Source: Dermatophagoides farinae (taxonomy: Eukaryota; Arthropoda; Arachnida; Sarcoptiformes; Pyroglyphidae). From it: 64,000 nucleotides of DNA. Within the stretch, counting starts at the first letter, position 1; every line of letters starts with the position of its first letter. A model generated the notes under the pieces. The model was not told the DNA's origin and did not search any database. It saw nothing but the letters and a program-made list of their open reading frames with translations. Shown piece after piece: positions 1-13,800 of this stretch. Location: the NCBI RefSeq assembly GCF_024713945.1, contig NC_134678.1, positions 7,812,001 to 7,876,000 on the forward strand. The letters run 5' to 3'. The position numbers and the translations under genes are program-made.

Positions 1-3000
1 TTAACGACGACGACGAGTGATTTAGATCAAAAAAAAAATTTAATCTAAGGTAAGTTTGTTTGATAAAGGTGATGAAGAATATAGGAAATCTATATACATA
101 ACACAGTGTAAACAAATGGACACATAAATGTCACACACAGATACACATGTATCTAGGTTGACATTTTCTAATTGAAAAAAAATTTCATTTCCAATATTGT
201 GATTGATGTTGGATGATAATGATGAGTGAACAGAGTACAGATACACAGAGAAACACTATTTAGCAGCAGCAAGGTTTTTTCCAAGATTTTTGTACACAAC
301 GAATTCACAATGTGACATATTCATTCATTGGAAACACAAAACTATTAAAAACATGTTGAATTTTCATTTTGGAAACGGAAATTATTGGCTCGATAATAAT
401 GATGAAATTGAATGAAAATAACAACAACAATAACAGCTAAAAACCGGCCAAACAATCAACAACAACAACAATAAACGCCCTGAACAACAAAAACACAGTG
501 AACCAACAGCTGGTTTTTTTACAACATTTCAATATTGGAATAAAATAGATCCATATCATAAGATGAATAGATTTGTGTGTGAAGGTTGAAAACACAGATA
601 CACAAAAAGAGAACGAAAGAAAATTAGCACGAAAAAAAAGCTGAACGATACACGATCCAAACGAAGATCAAATGACGAATGCTGGCTTGGTTGGCTGTTG
701 TTCGGAGCAAGCCATTACAAAATACACGATCAAGCAGTTTGAATTTTGTGGCTGTGATGTGTGTTGTATCCAGTTCCACAGTCACAACCACATAAAGAGA
801 GAGAAAGAGAACAAGAAAGGCAGAAGCAAAGTTTTACGAAATGGACAAAAACATAGTCAGAAACTTTCGTAGCTTTGCAAGCATTTAGATAGAAAACAAC
901 CAACCAACCAACCAACCGACCAAACACACACACACAGACATCAAAACAAAACAACAGAAACGGAAAAAGAAAATAGAGGAGGTGGAGCCACCATTTGGAT
1001 CAGCAAAAAAAAAATTGGCGCGAAATTTAAAATTTACTATACCATATTTGGACACATTTTCTGGATCCATTCATTGTTATTATTCACTTGAGCGCATGCA
1101 CCATGTCCTCAAACGAACCGCGCACGTTTGTGGATCTATAGAAAAAAAAAGTTTGAAGCCAATTGAACAATGAACCACAATCATTCATCGAGAGAGAAAG
1201 ATGCTAAAAATTGTATCATGGTTCACTTTACAAAAGTCTGAAAAAAAGGACTTTCAAACATCTCAACAAAAAAATGATCATTTATATATGATATATACCA
1301 CTTGAAATCTATTTAAAAATCTTTTTAAGTTCAATTGGTTTGTGATTGGAATCCATCATCATCATCATCATCATAACCGAAGCACATCTTTTTTTCGTGG
1401 CTAATATGGTTCGATCACTGATTCTTGTAAACATTACATTTGACTGTCTATAGAATGATTAACTTTGTTTATTTGTGTGTTTCACTACCCACTACTACTA
1501 CTATAGTATGGTAAAGTTAATCAAAATTGACATTTAGACATTGAATTTTTGCGAACCAGAAAAGACCATTATCAAGAATAATATAAGTTCACGTTTGTTT
1601 AATGTTTGTAAAATTAACAAGAACACATTTGACACGTTAGATGTATATTAAAATGAATGAATGGATGCCCAAAAAAAAACAAAAAAAGGGATTAACACCA
1701 AGTAATCATCGCTATCAATGTGTGAAAAAAACGCCAAATTCCTTTTCGCCCCTTTTTTTCATTTTTGCCAGAAACATTTTCTTATCCGTTATAATCAACA
1801 ACAACAAAAAGAATGTTTTTGACGTAGGAAAACAAGACAAAGACAAACACGTGCCATAATGAATTCGGGACAGCTGCCATATGTCAAGATATTTGTATTT
1901 AACGTGTTTTTTTTCATTTACATGAAAATTGAAAAAAATGAAATTTAATATAACAGAGCATTCGGTGGTGGTGTTAACAACAGTAAAAAAAATAGACATA
2001 ACATGTGGACATTGCAATGTTTTTCGGTAAATGTAAAACAGATGTCCATAGTATTTTCCATGCACATATATAAATGGTATTGGTCACAAGTTGGCCACGT
2101 GTTTTTTTTTGCTGTTGCTGCTTTCTTTATTCTTCAAAAATCCTTTGTCTTGACGGTATACCGACAAAGTTTGTTCGAGTGGGCCATAAAGACAAACTAA
2201 TTCAGGTCCTCTAGGTTTATAACGCACTTGGACCTTTTGCCCAGACATGTGCATACACACAATATTGACATGGAAGAAACTTTTAAAAATTCAGATAACA
2301 AAAAAAGGATTTTTTTCTAATAAGTTCGAGTACTCTGCTTACTTATACTGTCTGTCGTTATTGGAACCTGCCACTAGGTCATAAATGTTTAAATGAGAAA
2401 CACAACAGACATACATCGAAAACCGATAGCCAGCCTAATTCATGTCGTGTCATGTCATATGGTTACACATACGAGTGCAATCTGTGGTAAAGAAAAAAAA
2501 ATCTATCTATCCATCCATCTATGTGGATTGTAAATTGAAAAAAAAGATACAGAAATTAGATTTTTTCTTTTGATTAGAATTTGTTCGAACACCTGGCGCG
2601 TGTCTCTTTTTTTGTGGCAAAAAAAAACAAGCAATGACCCTCGTCGTCAAGATGAAAAATGAACCATACATCATTCAAGGTGGAAAAAAATTTTTAGAAT
2701 AAAAAATTAATTTTTTCATCGCATTCAATCAATCAGTGAGATAATGATGAGATGATCAACAATGGCAAATGAAGGCTTTATCAGCAGCAGCAGCAGCAGC
2801 ATTGAATTTCTTCTGGAATAGAAAACCAGAATTGATATGAATGTCGTTTTTATCTCGGTGAAAAAGAATCAACACAATTCAAGCGTAAAATTCGCTAGTT
2901 AATGTTCTCTCTCTCTCTCTTTCTCTTTTGTTTGGTTCGATTCATTTATTCAAGTCAATTTTTTGGTCTGCTTCGTTGAATCCTTCGTTATGCAATCATG

Positions 3001-4556
3001 AAGCTCATTGTAATCATGACATCATCATGGATTGTTCCAGATTGCAGTGAGAAACGAGAGAAAGAGTCTAGAATCCATGAATGTTTACCAACGAAACTAA
3101 ACGACAAGATAGAATCTTTGGTTCACACGGAGATCTCAAAATTCGACATCCAACACATTCTGTTTATTTGGATGTGGAGAAAATAAACTTCACTTTTATA
3201 TACAGCGATTATTTAGCTGAATGTTTTTGTTGATTTGTTTTTTTCGCTGTGTGTGTGTGTTTTGTATATCCAAATTGAATTTGGTTCTAAATGTTCATTC
3301 ATTCATCAGTGCCACATTTTCCAATCACGTAATCACCCCACTAACCAAACCAAATGTAAAGAGAGAACTAAATGAAAACAAAAAAAAAATGCTAAGAAGT
3401 CGCCATGGATTTCTCGTTTCTCTAGCTTGTCAGTCAGTGTTGTGTTTGCGATACATTCTTTATGAATGTTTGAGAAAACTGATGACCTTTGACCATGTAG
3501 TCCAATTTTTCTTTTTTGTTTTTAGATCTTCATTCTAGCATGTTGTTTCACACTTATCGAATGAATTGTGATTTATGTTTTTAGCAATTTATCATTATCC
3601 ACGCCAATACCAATATAGAATGATTGCAATTGGAAATATTCAATTTCACACAATCCAAAAAATTGATTTCGATTAATAAATTGAAAAATGGGTAAAAAAC
3701 AATCAAAAAAAAAACGAAATGTTGTGTTTGCAATCCACATGAAATTTAATGGTGAAAATTGAAATCAATTTTTCATCTGATTGATCAGAAAAAAAAATTC
3801 AAGTAAAACATCAATTCAAATTGGTGTGTGTTTTAAATTTTCATTTTTTTTTGCAATGACGGAAGTGGAAGCGATTGTGTGTGTATGTGAAAAGACAAGT
3901 CAATGATGATAAATGTTTATCTTTTTGTTTGTTTGTTTGTTCGTTTCCAATTGGACCAACTGAGAATGAACAAAAAATGTTCTATGTATCAAAATAAATT
4001 GCAGAACAAACAAACAGAAAAAAAACAATCATCTTTCTGATTATCGAAAAGAAAAAAAATGTAATGAAATTTCAACCATTTTTTTCTGGTGTCATTTTCA
4101 ATCATAATTTCTCTACTACTATACTACTAGATAAACAAACAATCAGGATTGATCGATTATCGAATTGTTTTTGATTGATCAATTTCACACACACACACAC
4201 AAACACACACCTACACAAAATCATGATGTATAAAACATACAATTCAATTGAGTTAAACACACACACACACACAGACACACATGCATACAATTCACGGAAA
4301 TCATTTCCAGTTGATTGTCAATTTTAATTTTGTTTTCAGAATGGAATGAGAAAAAAAATTGCATTTTCATTTCCGCTTTTCGATATTCAATAATTGTATT
4401 TGAACAACTCTCTCTCTCTCTCTATTTATTGGATTACAATATCGTTGGTGTGTAGTTGTGTATTATAGATTTTCAATTTGATTTGATCAATACCGCATGT
4501 ATCAATGATTGATTATCGAATTTCGGCAACAATTAATGATGTCAATGTGGTTTTTT
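1..4556. other. Gene-free stretch, simple-sequence rich
   Basis: I see no supportable coding exon here. The stretch holds short CA/TG tracts (around 4187-4210 and 4258-4277), a CAG run at 2782-2800, TC runs near 2905 and 4412, and many A/T homopolymers. A good splice-donor-like site (ctaag|gtaagt) lies near 49-55, so the first 50 bases could be the end of an untranslated exon, but nothing else supports that. All open frames here are short and low in complexity. Confidence 0.6.
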
Positions 4557-6123
4557 CTATTGTTGATTATTTTTCAAATTTTGAGCAACCAAAATGAATA
4601 ATGTTGTTGTATTAGCGATGACCTTGATTTTTTTTGTTCAGAAATAATATTATAGTTTATAAGAATTGTGTTAATCGATAATCACTCACCATTCCTATTG
4701 CTTTATAATCAATCATAACCTGATTATTCAATGTAAATCCTGTTGTTTTACTATTGATTATTTCCAATGAAGACATTAACTGCACAAACAAAACAAAACA
4801 AAACAAAACGAAAGAATTTTTTTTGTTTTCTATTCTTATTCATCACAAATCAAACCTTAAATTTCCATCGATTTACATGGCGCACAGAATGCAACGAGGC
4901 AAGCATTGTATAATAACGTTTATGTAGTTGAAATATTTTGAAACATAAATTAGCCGATGTTAATGTTAACAACAAAATGATGGCAATCGGCTGTATGAAA
5001 ATAGCAATGAAAAATATTTTCATCGATAACAATACATTGGTCAATGCAACAATATAAAGCGAAAGACAACTCAATATAATATAAACAGTGATGGTGATCG
5101 ATAGATATGAACGCCAAAATTCATTCATGGTACGAATTTCATCAAACAGATCCGATTGAGCCAATAAATGTGAACGAATTTTGGATGATGAAAATTTTCT
5201 AAATTATTACCATATAATAAAAACAAGAATATAAATCCATCAAGAACAACAGAAAGACTTACTTGAAATTTTTCATTTGTTTTTCATTTTGTATTGATTT
5301 TGCTTTTAGTATTTGACATACAATGCAAAAATATGTCAATAAATTACTAGTCCACATAAAACCATAATATGACCATATGGAACAAAAACCAGGATAGAAT
5401 AGATTATACAATGCAATACAACATATATGAATGACCAAATAGGTGAAAATTATTATCCATTGGATTGATGGCAAAAAATACCAAACATCCTGTTATGCCA
5501 ATAATGACCGTCGTGCCACAAACGATATGACAATGTCCATGAAAACGTTCTTTTATAAATAAACAAATTTCCGTCAGTTTTTTCTCATCCAGATAAAGTC
5601 GTATCGTATCAATATACGATTGTTTGATCAGATTATTTTGTTCATCATTCAGATATGGATTATAAATCTGATGACAATAAGCAATGATACATTGATAGAA
5701 ACGAAAACGTTTATAGCGGCCATAAATGATCAGATGACATAGAAAATCTTTGATTGCAAAATGGAATGCAACCAATTCAGGATAGATACGAACAATTTTG
5801 AGTAAATTAAATACCGATCCTAATATTGTTGCCGAAACAGAACCATCGCTAATCAACAGAATGACAATGCCACGAATAAGCCAAAAAAGAAAAATGAATG
5901 ATTGTAACCAGAATTGTAGATTACAAAATCGTTGATATGGCCGCTGCTGCTGCTGCTGATCCTGCTGTTGCTGCTGCTGTTGATCATCATCAGATATTGA
6001 TGATTTTTGCAACAAAATTTTCAATCGAGATTTTTTCAACTTGTCAATATAGCCAATATTGTTTTTCAATAACATTTTAGTGATTGGATAATTCACTATT
6101 CGTACAGCAGTATCTAATCGCAT
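4557..6123 (-). CDS. Gustatory-receptor-like 7TM chemoreceptor (4 exons, one frame offset)
   Basis: Model: complement(join(4557..4622, 4690..4779, 4856..5198, 5263..6123)), about 452 aa. The protein is strongly hydrophobic, with about seven membrane segments and a polyQ insert (Q7-D-Q5) in an early loop. It ends with two short exons, the last encoding a final helix (VIANTTTLFILVAQNLKNN) and a stop. Long first exon, short terminal exons and a helix at the very C terminus are typical of arthropod gustatory receptors, which are ligand-gated cation channels for taste. I do not see a perfect TYhhhhhQF signature, so the family call is moderate. Start: the first in-frame ATG (MRLDTAVRIV) was chosen; an upstream exon is possible. 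Oddity: the reading frame moves by one extra base near 5470-5478 (coding-strand T6 then GCC). A 34-nt GT..AG stretch there could fix the frame, but it is too short for a normal intron and would remove part of a helix. Confidence 0.55.
5470..5478 (-). other. Single-base frame offset in the receptor gene
   Basis: On the coding strand the first exon is open through ..GCLVFF and then stays in that frame only to a stop about 29 codons on. The next frame resumes at once with a convincing transmembrane segment (SIQWIIIFTYLVIHICCIAL) and then joins the next exon in frame. Total exon length is 3n+1. The extra base could lie in the T6 run (5473-5478) or the CC pair (5470-5471). Confidence 0.6.
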
Positions 6124-6546
6124 TTTGGATGTGGATTCGGATTTTTGTTTCTTATCAAACAAAAATAATGAAAATCATAACAGATTCCAAACACTATTCA
6201 CCAAGAAATTGTTTCAATTGCGAAAAAGTTTTGCACAAGAAAAACCTGGACACAATTATTACAGTTTTGCAACTTGTGTGTGCTTATGAATAACAAAAAA
6301 AAAGACGAAATGAAAATCAATTTAAAAAAAGTGAAATTTCTTCACTTCTATTGCCGTTGTGTGCTCACGAGTAAATGGAAAATAAAAATAAATGAATAAA
6401 TGTCACGAATGTAACGAAAAAATTTAAATGTACTTCTTCAAGAAAATTTTCAAAATAAAAACAAAATTTCTTTCGAAAACCTTTCTTTTTATTTTTATTA
6501 AATCAAAAATGATTGATTTATTGATGAATAAATGTACGAATGAAAA
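6124..6546. other. Intergenic gap between receptor and lipase genes
   Basis: AT-rich spacer upstream of the receptor gene. It also carries the 3' flank of the lipase gene, including an AATAAA on the minus strand at 6517-6522. No other feature seen. Confidence 0.6.
6517..6522 (-). terminator. Poly(A) signal of the lipase gene
   Basis: Minus-strand AATAAA about 25 nt beyond the lipase stop codon. Position and orientation fit a cleavage and polyadenylation signal. Confidence 0.5.
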
Positions 6547-8000
6547 TCAATGATAACCAAGACGAAATAGAATCTCAACCATAGGTTTCACGACAGTCAT
6601 ATTGACTGTACGACCATTGACGAAATCTAAATGTGAATAGTCATTATGAAATATTTCGAGGAATTTAACTAAATTTTTTCCAAAAAAAAAAAAAAAAAAT
6701 TTCACAATTAGAAAATAAAAAAAATCAATTGTGATGATGGAAAAACAATCATACCCGATAAATCTTGTTGTAAACGTTCGATATCATTATCATCGGAAAT
6801 TAAATCACTGGATCCATGCCACAATATCATACATTGATTGGTAATTTCATTCAGATCATAATATGGTGGTTTTAGTGTTCCATAAACATTTAGATTTTCT
6901 TTTGATCCATAATCAAAACGATAAAGATGATGATCACTGTGATTTGAATAACGTTGTCCAATGTGAGAGAATACTTGCAATGAAACAGTATTGGGAAAAT
7001 GTGCCATTAATCGATATAAATTTTCAGGAATAAATTCGTGATTATTAGAACCAGCCAGTAACATCAATGAAAACATGTACATAATACGAAGAAATTCATT
7101 TTTTTCTAATTGATTAGCCAAATATGGCAGAATTGGTACAACATCTACTGTTGATTGTGGAATGTTGCGAAATACTGGTTCTAATGACCCAAGGAAAATT
7201 ATTGGTAATGAAAGCATTGATCGCATATAGATATTTGGTGCAAGTAGAAATAATGGCCGAATTAAATCATTATATTTTTCATCGATGCTCATCAATTGAA
7301 ATATTGATAAACAACTAAGTGAATAGCATACAATGCCGACTGTTGTCGTGGATCGTTTAATATTTTCCCGTCGAACATAATCAATATTTGCCATTGCATC
7401 CAACGTATAATGATCCAATGTTATATTCCAATATCTTGAATCATCAATATTAAATCGTAAATGTGATGCTTCATGAATATTATCACGTACATTTGTGAGC
7501 CAAACATCAAATCCACAAGCAGCCAATGTGAATGCTATATTACGACCAAATCGAATAGGTGGCAATCGATCGGAACGACAATCAATTTCAAGCCGATTTT
7601 CAAATTGATTATCATATTCAGTATAAATACCAGTGGTTCGATTAAACCAACCATTGGTTGTAGAGATATATTTCTGTGGTGATTCTGTTAGACCATTAAA
7701 CAATAGAATTGGATAGCCAATTTTATTGGATAATCGATATGGATTTACGATCCGATATAATTGCAAACGATAACCATCATTAGTGATAACTGTATGGTTT
7801 TCACTGTCAAAACCATTCATACGAATTGTTTGTGGGATATTCGCCAATATGGTGAGAGTATAATAGACATCTTTTTTATCATTATCAACCAATTCGATCG
7901 ATAATACAAAAATCAAATCAACGATAATGATGATTGAGACACTAATCAAGTGACAATTCATCCTGATGATTATTATTAACAAAATGAACATTTTTATCAT
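6547..8000 (-). CDS. Secreted acid-lipase-like alpha/beta hydrolase (2 exons)
   Basis: Model: complement(join(6547..6668, 6755..8000)), about 455 aa, phase-1 intron. The N terminus is a long hydrophobic leader (MIKMFILLIIII..), read as a signal peptide. The body matches the gastric/lysosomal acid lipase family: an early ..NHTVITNDGYRLQLYRI.. strand, oxyanion region ILLFNGLTES, a long ..GFDVWLTNVRDN.. block, nucleophile elbow around Ser227, Asp in HGSSDLISDD, and His in HNDYSHLDFVNG from the second exon. The full Ser-Asp-His triad is therefore present. Family members hydrolyse triglycerides or cholesteryl esters in lysosomes or gut lumen. Oddity: the elbow reads C-Y-S-L-S instead of the usual G-x-S-x-G, so both glycines are replaced. 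It may be a lipase with altered activity or a non-catalytic relative. Confidence 0.8.
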
Positions 8001-11000
8001 GAAAATTGTCCACGTAGTAGTAATTGTGAAATTGAAATGTTACGTGTCATACACACACTACCTGCATATTTTTTATTTTTAGCTTTGTTTTGTTTTGAAT
8101 TCATGATCTAAATCATTTATCATTAAAAATGAGTGGAAAATAAATGACCAACATCATTGATGACTGTGTGTGTGTGTGGGTAGATTTTCGCAGATCGATG
8201 ACCATCATCATCATTATCATAATGATGATGATTATGTCAACATCTTTATCAACAGCGGAAAGCATTTCAAATTGTATACACAAACACGCAAACATTGATA
8301 ATGACCTTTCATAAATTTATCAAAAAAAAAAAAAAAAAAATCAATTCTATCCGGCGGATGTCACAATTCAATGTAATTGACCTTTTTCAATTGAAATTTT
8401 GTTTTTTTCTATTTTTTGCAACGAATCATTAATCGATAATCAAAAATCAATCAAATCGATTGAAAAAATCATTTTTTTACCAAAAAAAAAAAAAAAATGA
8501 TTTTTATCATGAAATGTTTATGTAAACTACTAAATTCAAGGTCGAAAGAAAAAAATTGTGTTTCTCAAAGTTTTTCTCCCTATCTCTGTTTTTCGAAAAA
8601 AATCGGGGATTCGACCTGATCCGTTATCTTATCGCGATAAACACAAACACACACACAGAAAGTTTATTTTCATGAAAATTTTATTTTTTTACCCGTCTTA
8701 CCGGATCATCATCATCATCATTATTTAGGTATATCGGGTTGACAACGTCGAAATGACGACGACGACGACATTGATTTTTATTTACTCTAGCAAAAAGTTT
8801 CAAGGTTTTTTTTATTATTATTGATTCTTTTTCGTTTTTTTCAAAGTTACTTGTCTTATATCTCACGATGTTTTTCCTGATGGTGTGTGTATTCAGCTGT
8901 GTTAATCTAGTTTATTTATTTATTTATTTTCTTTCATCATACACACAATGAAGAAGAGATACAAGCAATTCCTTCCTCGGAAAAAAGTGGTGATGGTGGT
9001 TCGAAATAGAACAAAAATTCAACAAAAAAAAATAAAAAGTCAACAAGTGTGGACTGACAAACTGACTTTTTCTCCATTCATTCATTTAGGACGACACACC
9101 CATAACATAGAACCCCATGTTTGCGCCAAATAAAGAATCTGATAATCATCTGAAAATCAATTCTTGCCATAATTTATCATTTATAAATTGGTTAATTAAT
9201 CAATTTTCCACTTAAAAAAATCAGAAAAAAATCAATTTTTCCAAATTTAGCCATTTCATCACCAATCACCACTCATTAGAGATATGAAATGTGATATGAT
9301 TTGTTGTTGTGATGCGGCGAGCCATCCAAACAAATTTGATGGAAAGTTGGTATCCCTGTTTGGTGGTAGAAGAAAAAAACTACTTGAGAAAAGTACACAC
9401 ACACACACACTCACATATCTAATATTGACGAAAAATAAACGTTGTGGATCATAATTCGGTCAACAAAACTCATTGATGCTGCTGATGATGATGTATTATG
9501 TAAATTTTTCGCTTCCTTTTCAACAATTTATTTATTTATTTAATTAATACATAAATAAATACATGCCAAATATGGCCACCATCAAATGTCGAACACACAC
9601 ACACACACAAAAACATCATCTCTCGATTGGGTGATTCTGTCGATTTCTTGCTATAAAAAAAAATTTTTTTTTCGTATATGATGTGAAAAGGAAGAGCAAG
9701 GGAAAAAAAGGTCAAAATGTCAAAGGCAAAAGTGTTTGCTGTTGTTGACATCGTTATTATGTATGTGAAAAAAAACATCATCATCATCATCATCATCGAT
9801 GGAGAATAGAAAGAAAGAAAAAGGCATCGCCCTGTCTTGAGATAACAATAAAGAAAAGAAAAAAATCATCGCCCACTTTATATACATATAAATGGGCCAT
9901 AAGTCACCATCGTTAATGTTTGATCAAATCAACAAAAATGAAAAAGTTTTCAGTTTCATTCTATAATTGGATTGTTTACCTGTTATTATAATCATAATAC
10001 GTGTGTTTGTATACTATATAACACTGATATGATAATCAAAAAACAGAAAAATTCGACTAATGAAACAAACAAACAAGGTGTGTGTGTGCGTGTTCGCGCG
10101 TGTATTTGCATTTCACACCACCACCACCACGACCATATATATTGATCGATTAAATTTTACAAGAATATGTGATTGACAAAGACAAGATTAAGATTTCTGA
10201 ATGAATCGGAGAAGAGAAAATCAACGATCATGTGCAAATCATCAATGATATGATAATCACAAGAGAAACAAAAAAAAAACGAAAAAGTTATTGTCGAAAC
10301 TTGTGTATAATTATTACTTTCGTTATTTACAAAAACCAGATCGTTCCTGTTAGAACGATATCGCTTTTTTTCATGGGTTTGGCCGATTTTTTTCTACTTG
10401 AACCATTGTTTGAGGTAAGATACACACAAATATCAATGAAATCTAGAACCAAGAACGAAAATCTTAAAAACTAAATTTTGAAAATTCAATGGGAAAAAAT
10501 AACGGAAAAAACATGTATTAAATTTACAAAGAAATTGATGTCACATGTCTACAAAATTTTGGTGTAGGTAATAATCAAGACATAGGAATCAAACGATTTC
10601 TTCATCTAAACCAAACATTCAATATGGCCAATTGATTGTCCTTTGTGACAATTGTTATTGTGAATGGTAAATAAGCAACGCATTCCGAGTTGATGTTCAC
10701 TTATTTTTTTCCATTATTATTACTGCTATATGTGTAATAAAAATAATGTTTTTCTGACGATAATGATAGGAATTTTTATTTGAATTGAACTTTTCGCTGT
10801 TGTTGTTGTTGATATTATTGTTTAAATTAGGTTAATGGCCTCGTTATCTATGATAAAACATTTCATTCTTGGTCGCTATGTGTTGAATTTATTTTTGATG
10901 GAAAAAAACAACTTTTTCAATGAAATTTAAATGAATTTTGTTTTCGTTGTCGAAAAAAAAGTTGTGAAATTCAAACAACATTTGGAATGCACTAAAATAT

Positions 11001-12743
11001 AGAACAAAGAATCAATTTATTAACAAATTCTTTAGCAAGAATTTAAAATTGAAATGATCAAAATTAAATCGATTTTTGTTCATTTGGAAAAAATTCCACC
11101 AGCAAATATTAATAATTAATGGAATTGCCAGTTCTCTCTATCCACATTTAAAGTCAAATGAAAATAATTTATTTGACATCATTAAGAAGAATCATGTGCA
11201 AGTGTTTGTAATGGTTGAATGAATTTTTCTTCTTCTTGGATTGGAGCCTAAACACTTCAAACGATTCGCCAAATTCAAAGCGAGAAAAAAAACAGATTAA
11301 TTTTCTTATTAAACTTTCTTATTCTTTATTCAGATACATTGTATGTTTTTGTGTGTGTGTGTGTCTGTGCATGCATTGCATTGTCGACAATAAAAACCTG
11401 AATTTTATTTCATGGATTGGACTGTAAAGAAGCGAATTACCAATCCAGTCTATAATAATTGATCACGACAACAACAACAACAACATAGTAAACTAGACCA
11501 AATCAAATTGATGATGATTAGCATTCATGGCAATTCGATTCATTCGCATTTTTTTTTTCATTCACTCATTCATTCATACAAAGGGATCGAAAAAAAACGA
11601 TCGTAAATTGTAAACTCGATAATCAAACACAGGCACATAAAAAATAATTTGAGCACAATTTTTTTTTCTAGCAAAAATAACAAAAAAAAGAGTTCAAATT
11701 TTAATCTAATTTGTTGTCGTGTTTAGTTTATTTTTTGTTTAGGCACCGTTTTTTTCGGTGACATTGAACAAAAAAAAAGAAACTTTGAAATTGTGTCAGA
11801 ATAAAAAGGAGAAAAATTCCAACGGAAAAATTTTCATTATCAAAAAAAAACTGGTTCACAAACAAATCATGGGTCACAGTGAATGACAATTCAAATTATT
11901 TTTATTGGTGCATGTGATGAATTTTTGGATTTTATTTCCAACAATAAAAAACCAAAAACAAATTCACATCATCACTGATGACAAATAAACAATGAAAAAA
12001 AACGATTTTTTTAGGTGACAAAAAATGCAAAAACCACAAAAACACAACGAAATAATAATAATGGTCTTTTGGACAACATCTGCACACATATACACACATG
12101 ATTTATAAAGTAAATCCTTGAAAAATAGGAAATGGATAAATTGATTGAACAAAGTGAACAAAAAAAAATTCATTTCATTTCAAAATCAAAATTTTCCTTT
12201 GAAAAGAAAAAAATCAATGTAAAAGTTCAAAAACCTTTATCACAAACTAATATCAGACGCCCAAAGGTCAAAGGTAGTGTTGAAAAAATGTACATCTTTT
12301 TATCGGAATATTTAATGCTTGTTTGTGTGTGTGTACTGTGTGGATTATCGTAATAATAAGATCTATATTCAAAAAATTCTTTTAACAAATTCTTATTTCC
12401 ATCACCATCATCATCAGATAAGATTTACATATATCTGACTGTGTAGGAAGGTAAATAATAGGGATTTCATTCATTCACTATTTTTTTGCCATTGTTATTT
12501 GTTATATAATCCCATATCATTCTTTTTTTTCTCTTGATCATCATCATTGTCAGTCATAAATCACTCCACCTCCATGATTTAAGCTCTCTGTGTCTGTGTC
12601 TGTTTGAATTATAACACAAACACAGATCAAACAAACACATGGATCATTGAAAAAAAAGAATCTAACGACACAATAGATAATGGTCAGTGGAAAAAAAACA
12701 AAAGAAAAACGACCAAAAAGATGGCTCAGAATATTTCAAGGAC

Positions 12744-12778
<35 letters not shown>

Positions 12779-13800
12779 ATAATTCAGATTGGTAGACACT
12801 AGAACTGCCGAAATGAAAAAAACAAGTTTCTTTTCCTGTCATTTTTTTGACATTTTAAATTCACAAAGACCTCGAAAGAAGGGTAATTAGTTTTTTGACG
12901 ATTTTCGAAAGACAAACGCGTTGTTTGCAATCTATTAAGATGCCGTCTATGATGGTGTTTTTTGTTGTTCTCACACACACACACTCCGAAGGGTAATGAT
13001 GTGCATTTTAGATGTCTAATATGTATGTGTTTTTGCCATCTTTATAATCATCGTCATTATGTGGAAAATAGACAAAACAAAAACAAAAATGTTTTTCCTG
13101 TAAAACGAATGTTTTGAGTATAGAAATGATAAAAAACGCTTCAAATTAGCAATTCATCATTCTGAGCACACACACACACATGACATTTTTATGTGTAAAA
13201 AAAGGTCAAAAGTATCGCAATCGATCGATCAATTCAATCATTATACAACAACAAAAACAACAGATTGCAAATGATTATGTGCAGTTCAGTTCAATTGCAC
13301 ACACACACACAAAGTTCATCATCGATCAAATCAAATCAATATAGATGAGGAAACAAACAAACAAACAACAAAAGCGAAGGTCAAATCTAATCAAACACAC
13401 TATGATGTAATAAGAATTGGCATTATCCAACAGAGGCTAAAGTTTAAATGTCAAAAAATGCTGATTCAATCAGATTGAATCAATGTTGATCAAATGAAAG
13501 TTTTTCTTTTTTTAAAAAAAATCCTTCCACTCACTCGGATTTACATCCATTTAATGTCTTGAGGTAATTAATTAATTTCAACTTCATTTAACATTTGCCA
13601 CCAGCCACAAATCATCAAATGTAAATAATTTTAGTGGCTCAAATTTCATTCATTCAGGTGAATGACGGGAACAAATTAAAAATCACAGAAAAGATGCAAT
13701 AAACACAGATGGTAGCAACAATTATTCAATTTTCTTTTCTGTTTCACAATAGTGAATGATTTGAATGAAAAAAAAAATTCATTCATTTTCCAGATTATCA
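8001..13800. other. Long gene-poor, low-complexity region
   Basis: About 5.8 kb upstream of the lipase gene with no supportable exon. It holds CA/TG tracts (near 8165-8178, 9398-9410, 9595-9608, 12747-12775, 13297-13309), ATC/GAT runs (near 9776-9796), A/T homopolymers and many TTTTTC/GAAAAA strings. Open frames are short and made of repeat-derived residues. Confidence 0.55.
12747..12775 (+). repeat. (TG)n microsatellite
   Basis: Uninterrupted TG dinucleotide array of about 14 units, next to unrelated AT-rich sequence. Confidence 0.9.

Noticed and set aside
1715-2065. 116-codon minus-strand frame
   Set aside because: Composition follows local AT-rich sequence; no motif, splice site or signal peptide supports it.
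2930-2950. B-box-like GGTTCGATTC suggesting a tRNA
   Set aside because: No A box, cloverleaf stems or terminator-like context around it.
5487-5520. 34-nt GT..AG stretch that would restore the receptor frame as an intron
   Set aside because: Shorter than any other intron in the window (minimum 44 nt) and removes half of a membrane helix.
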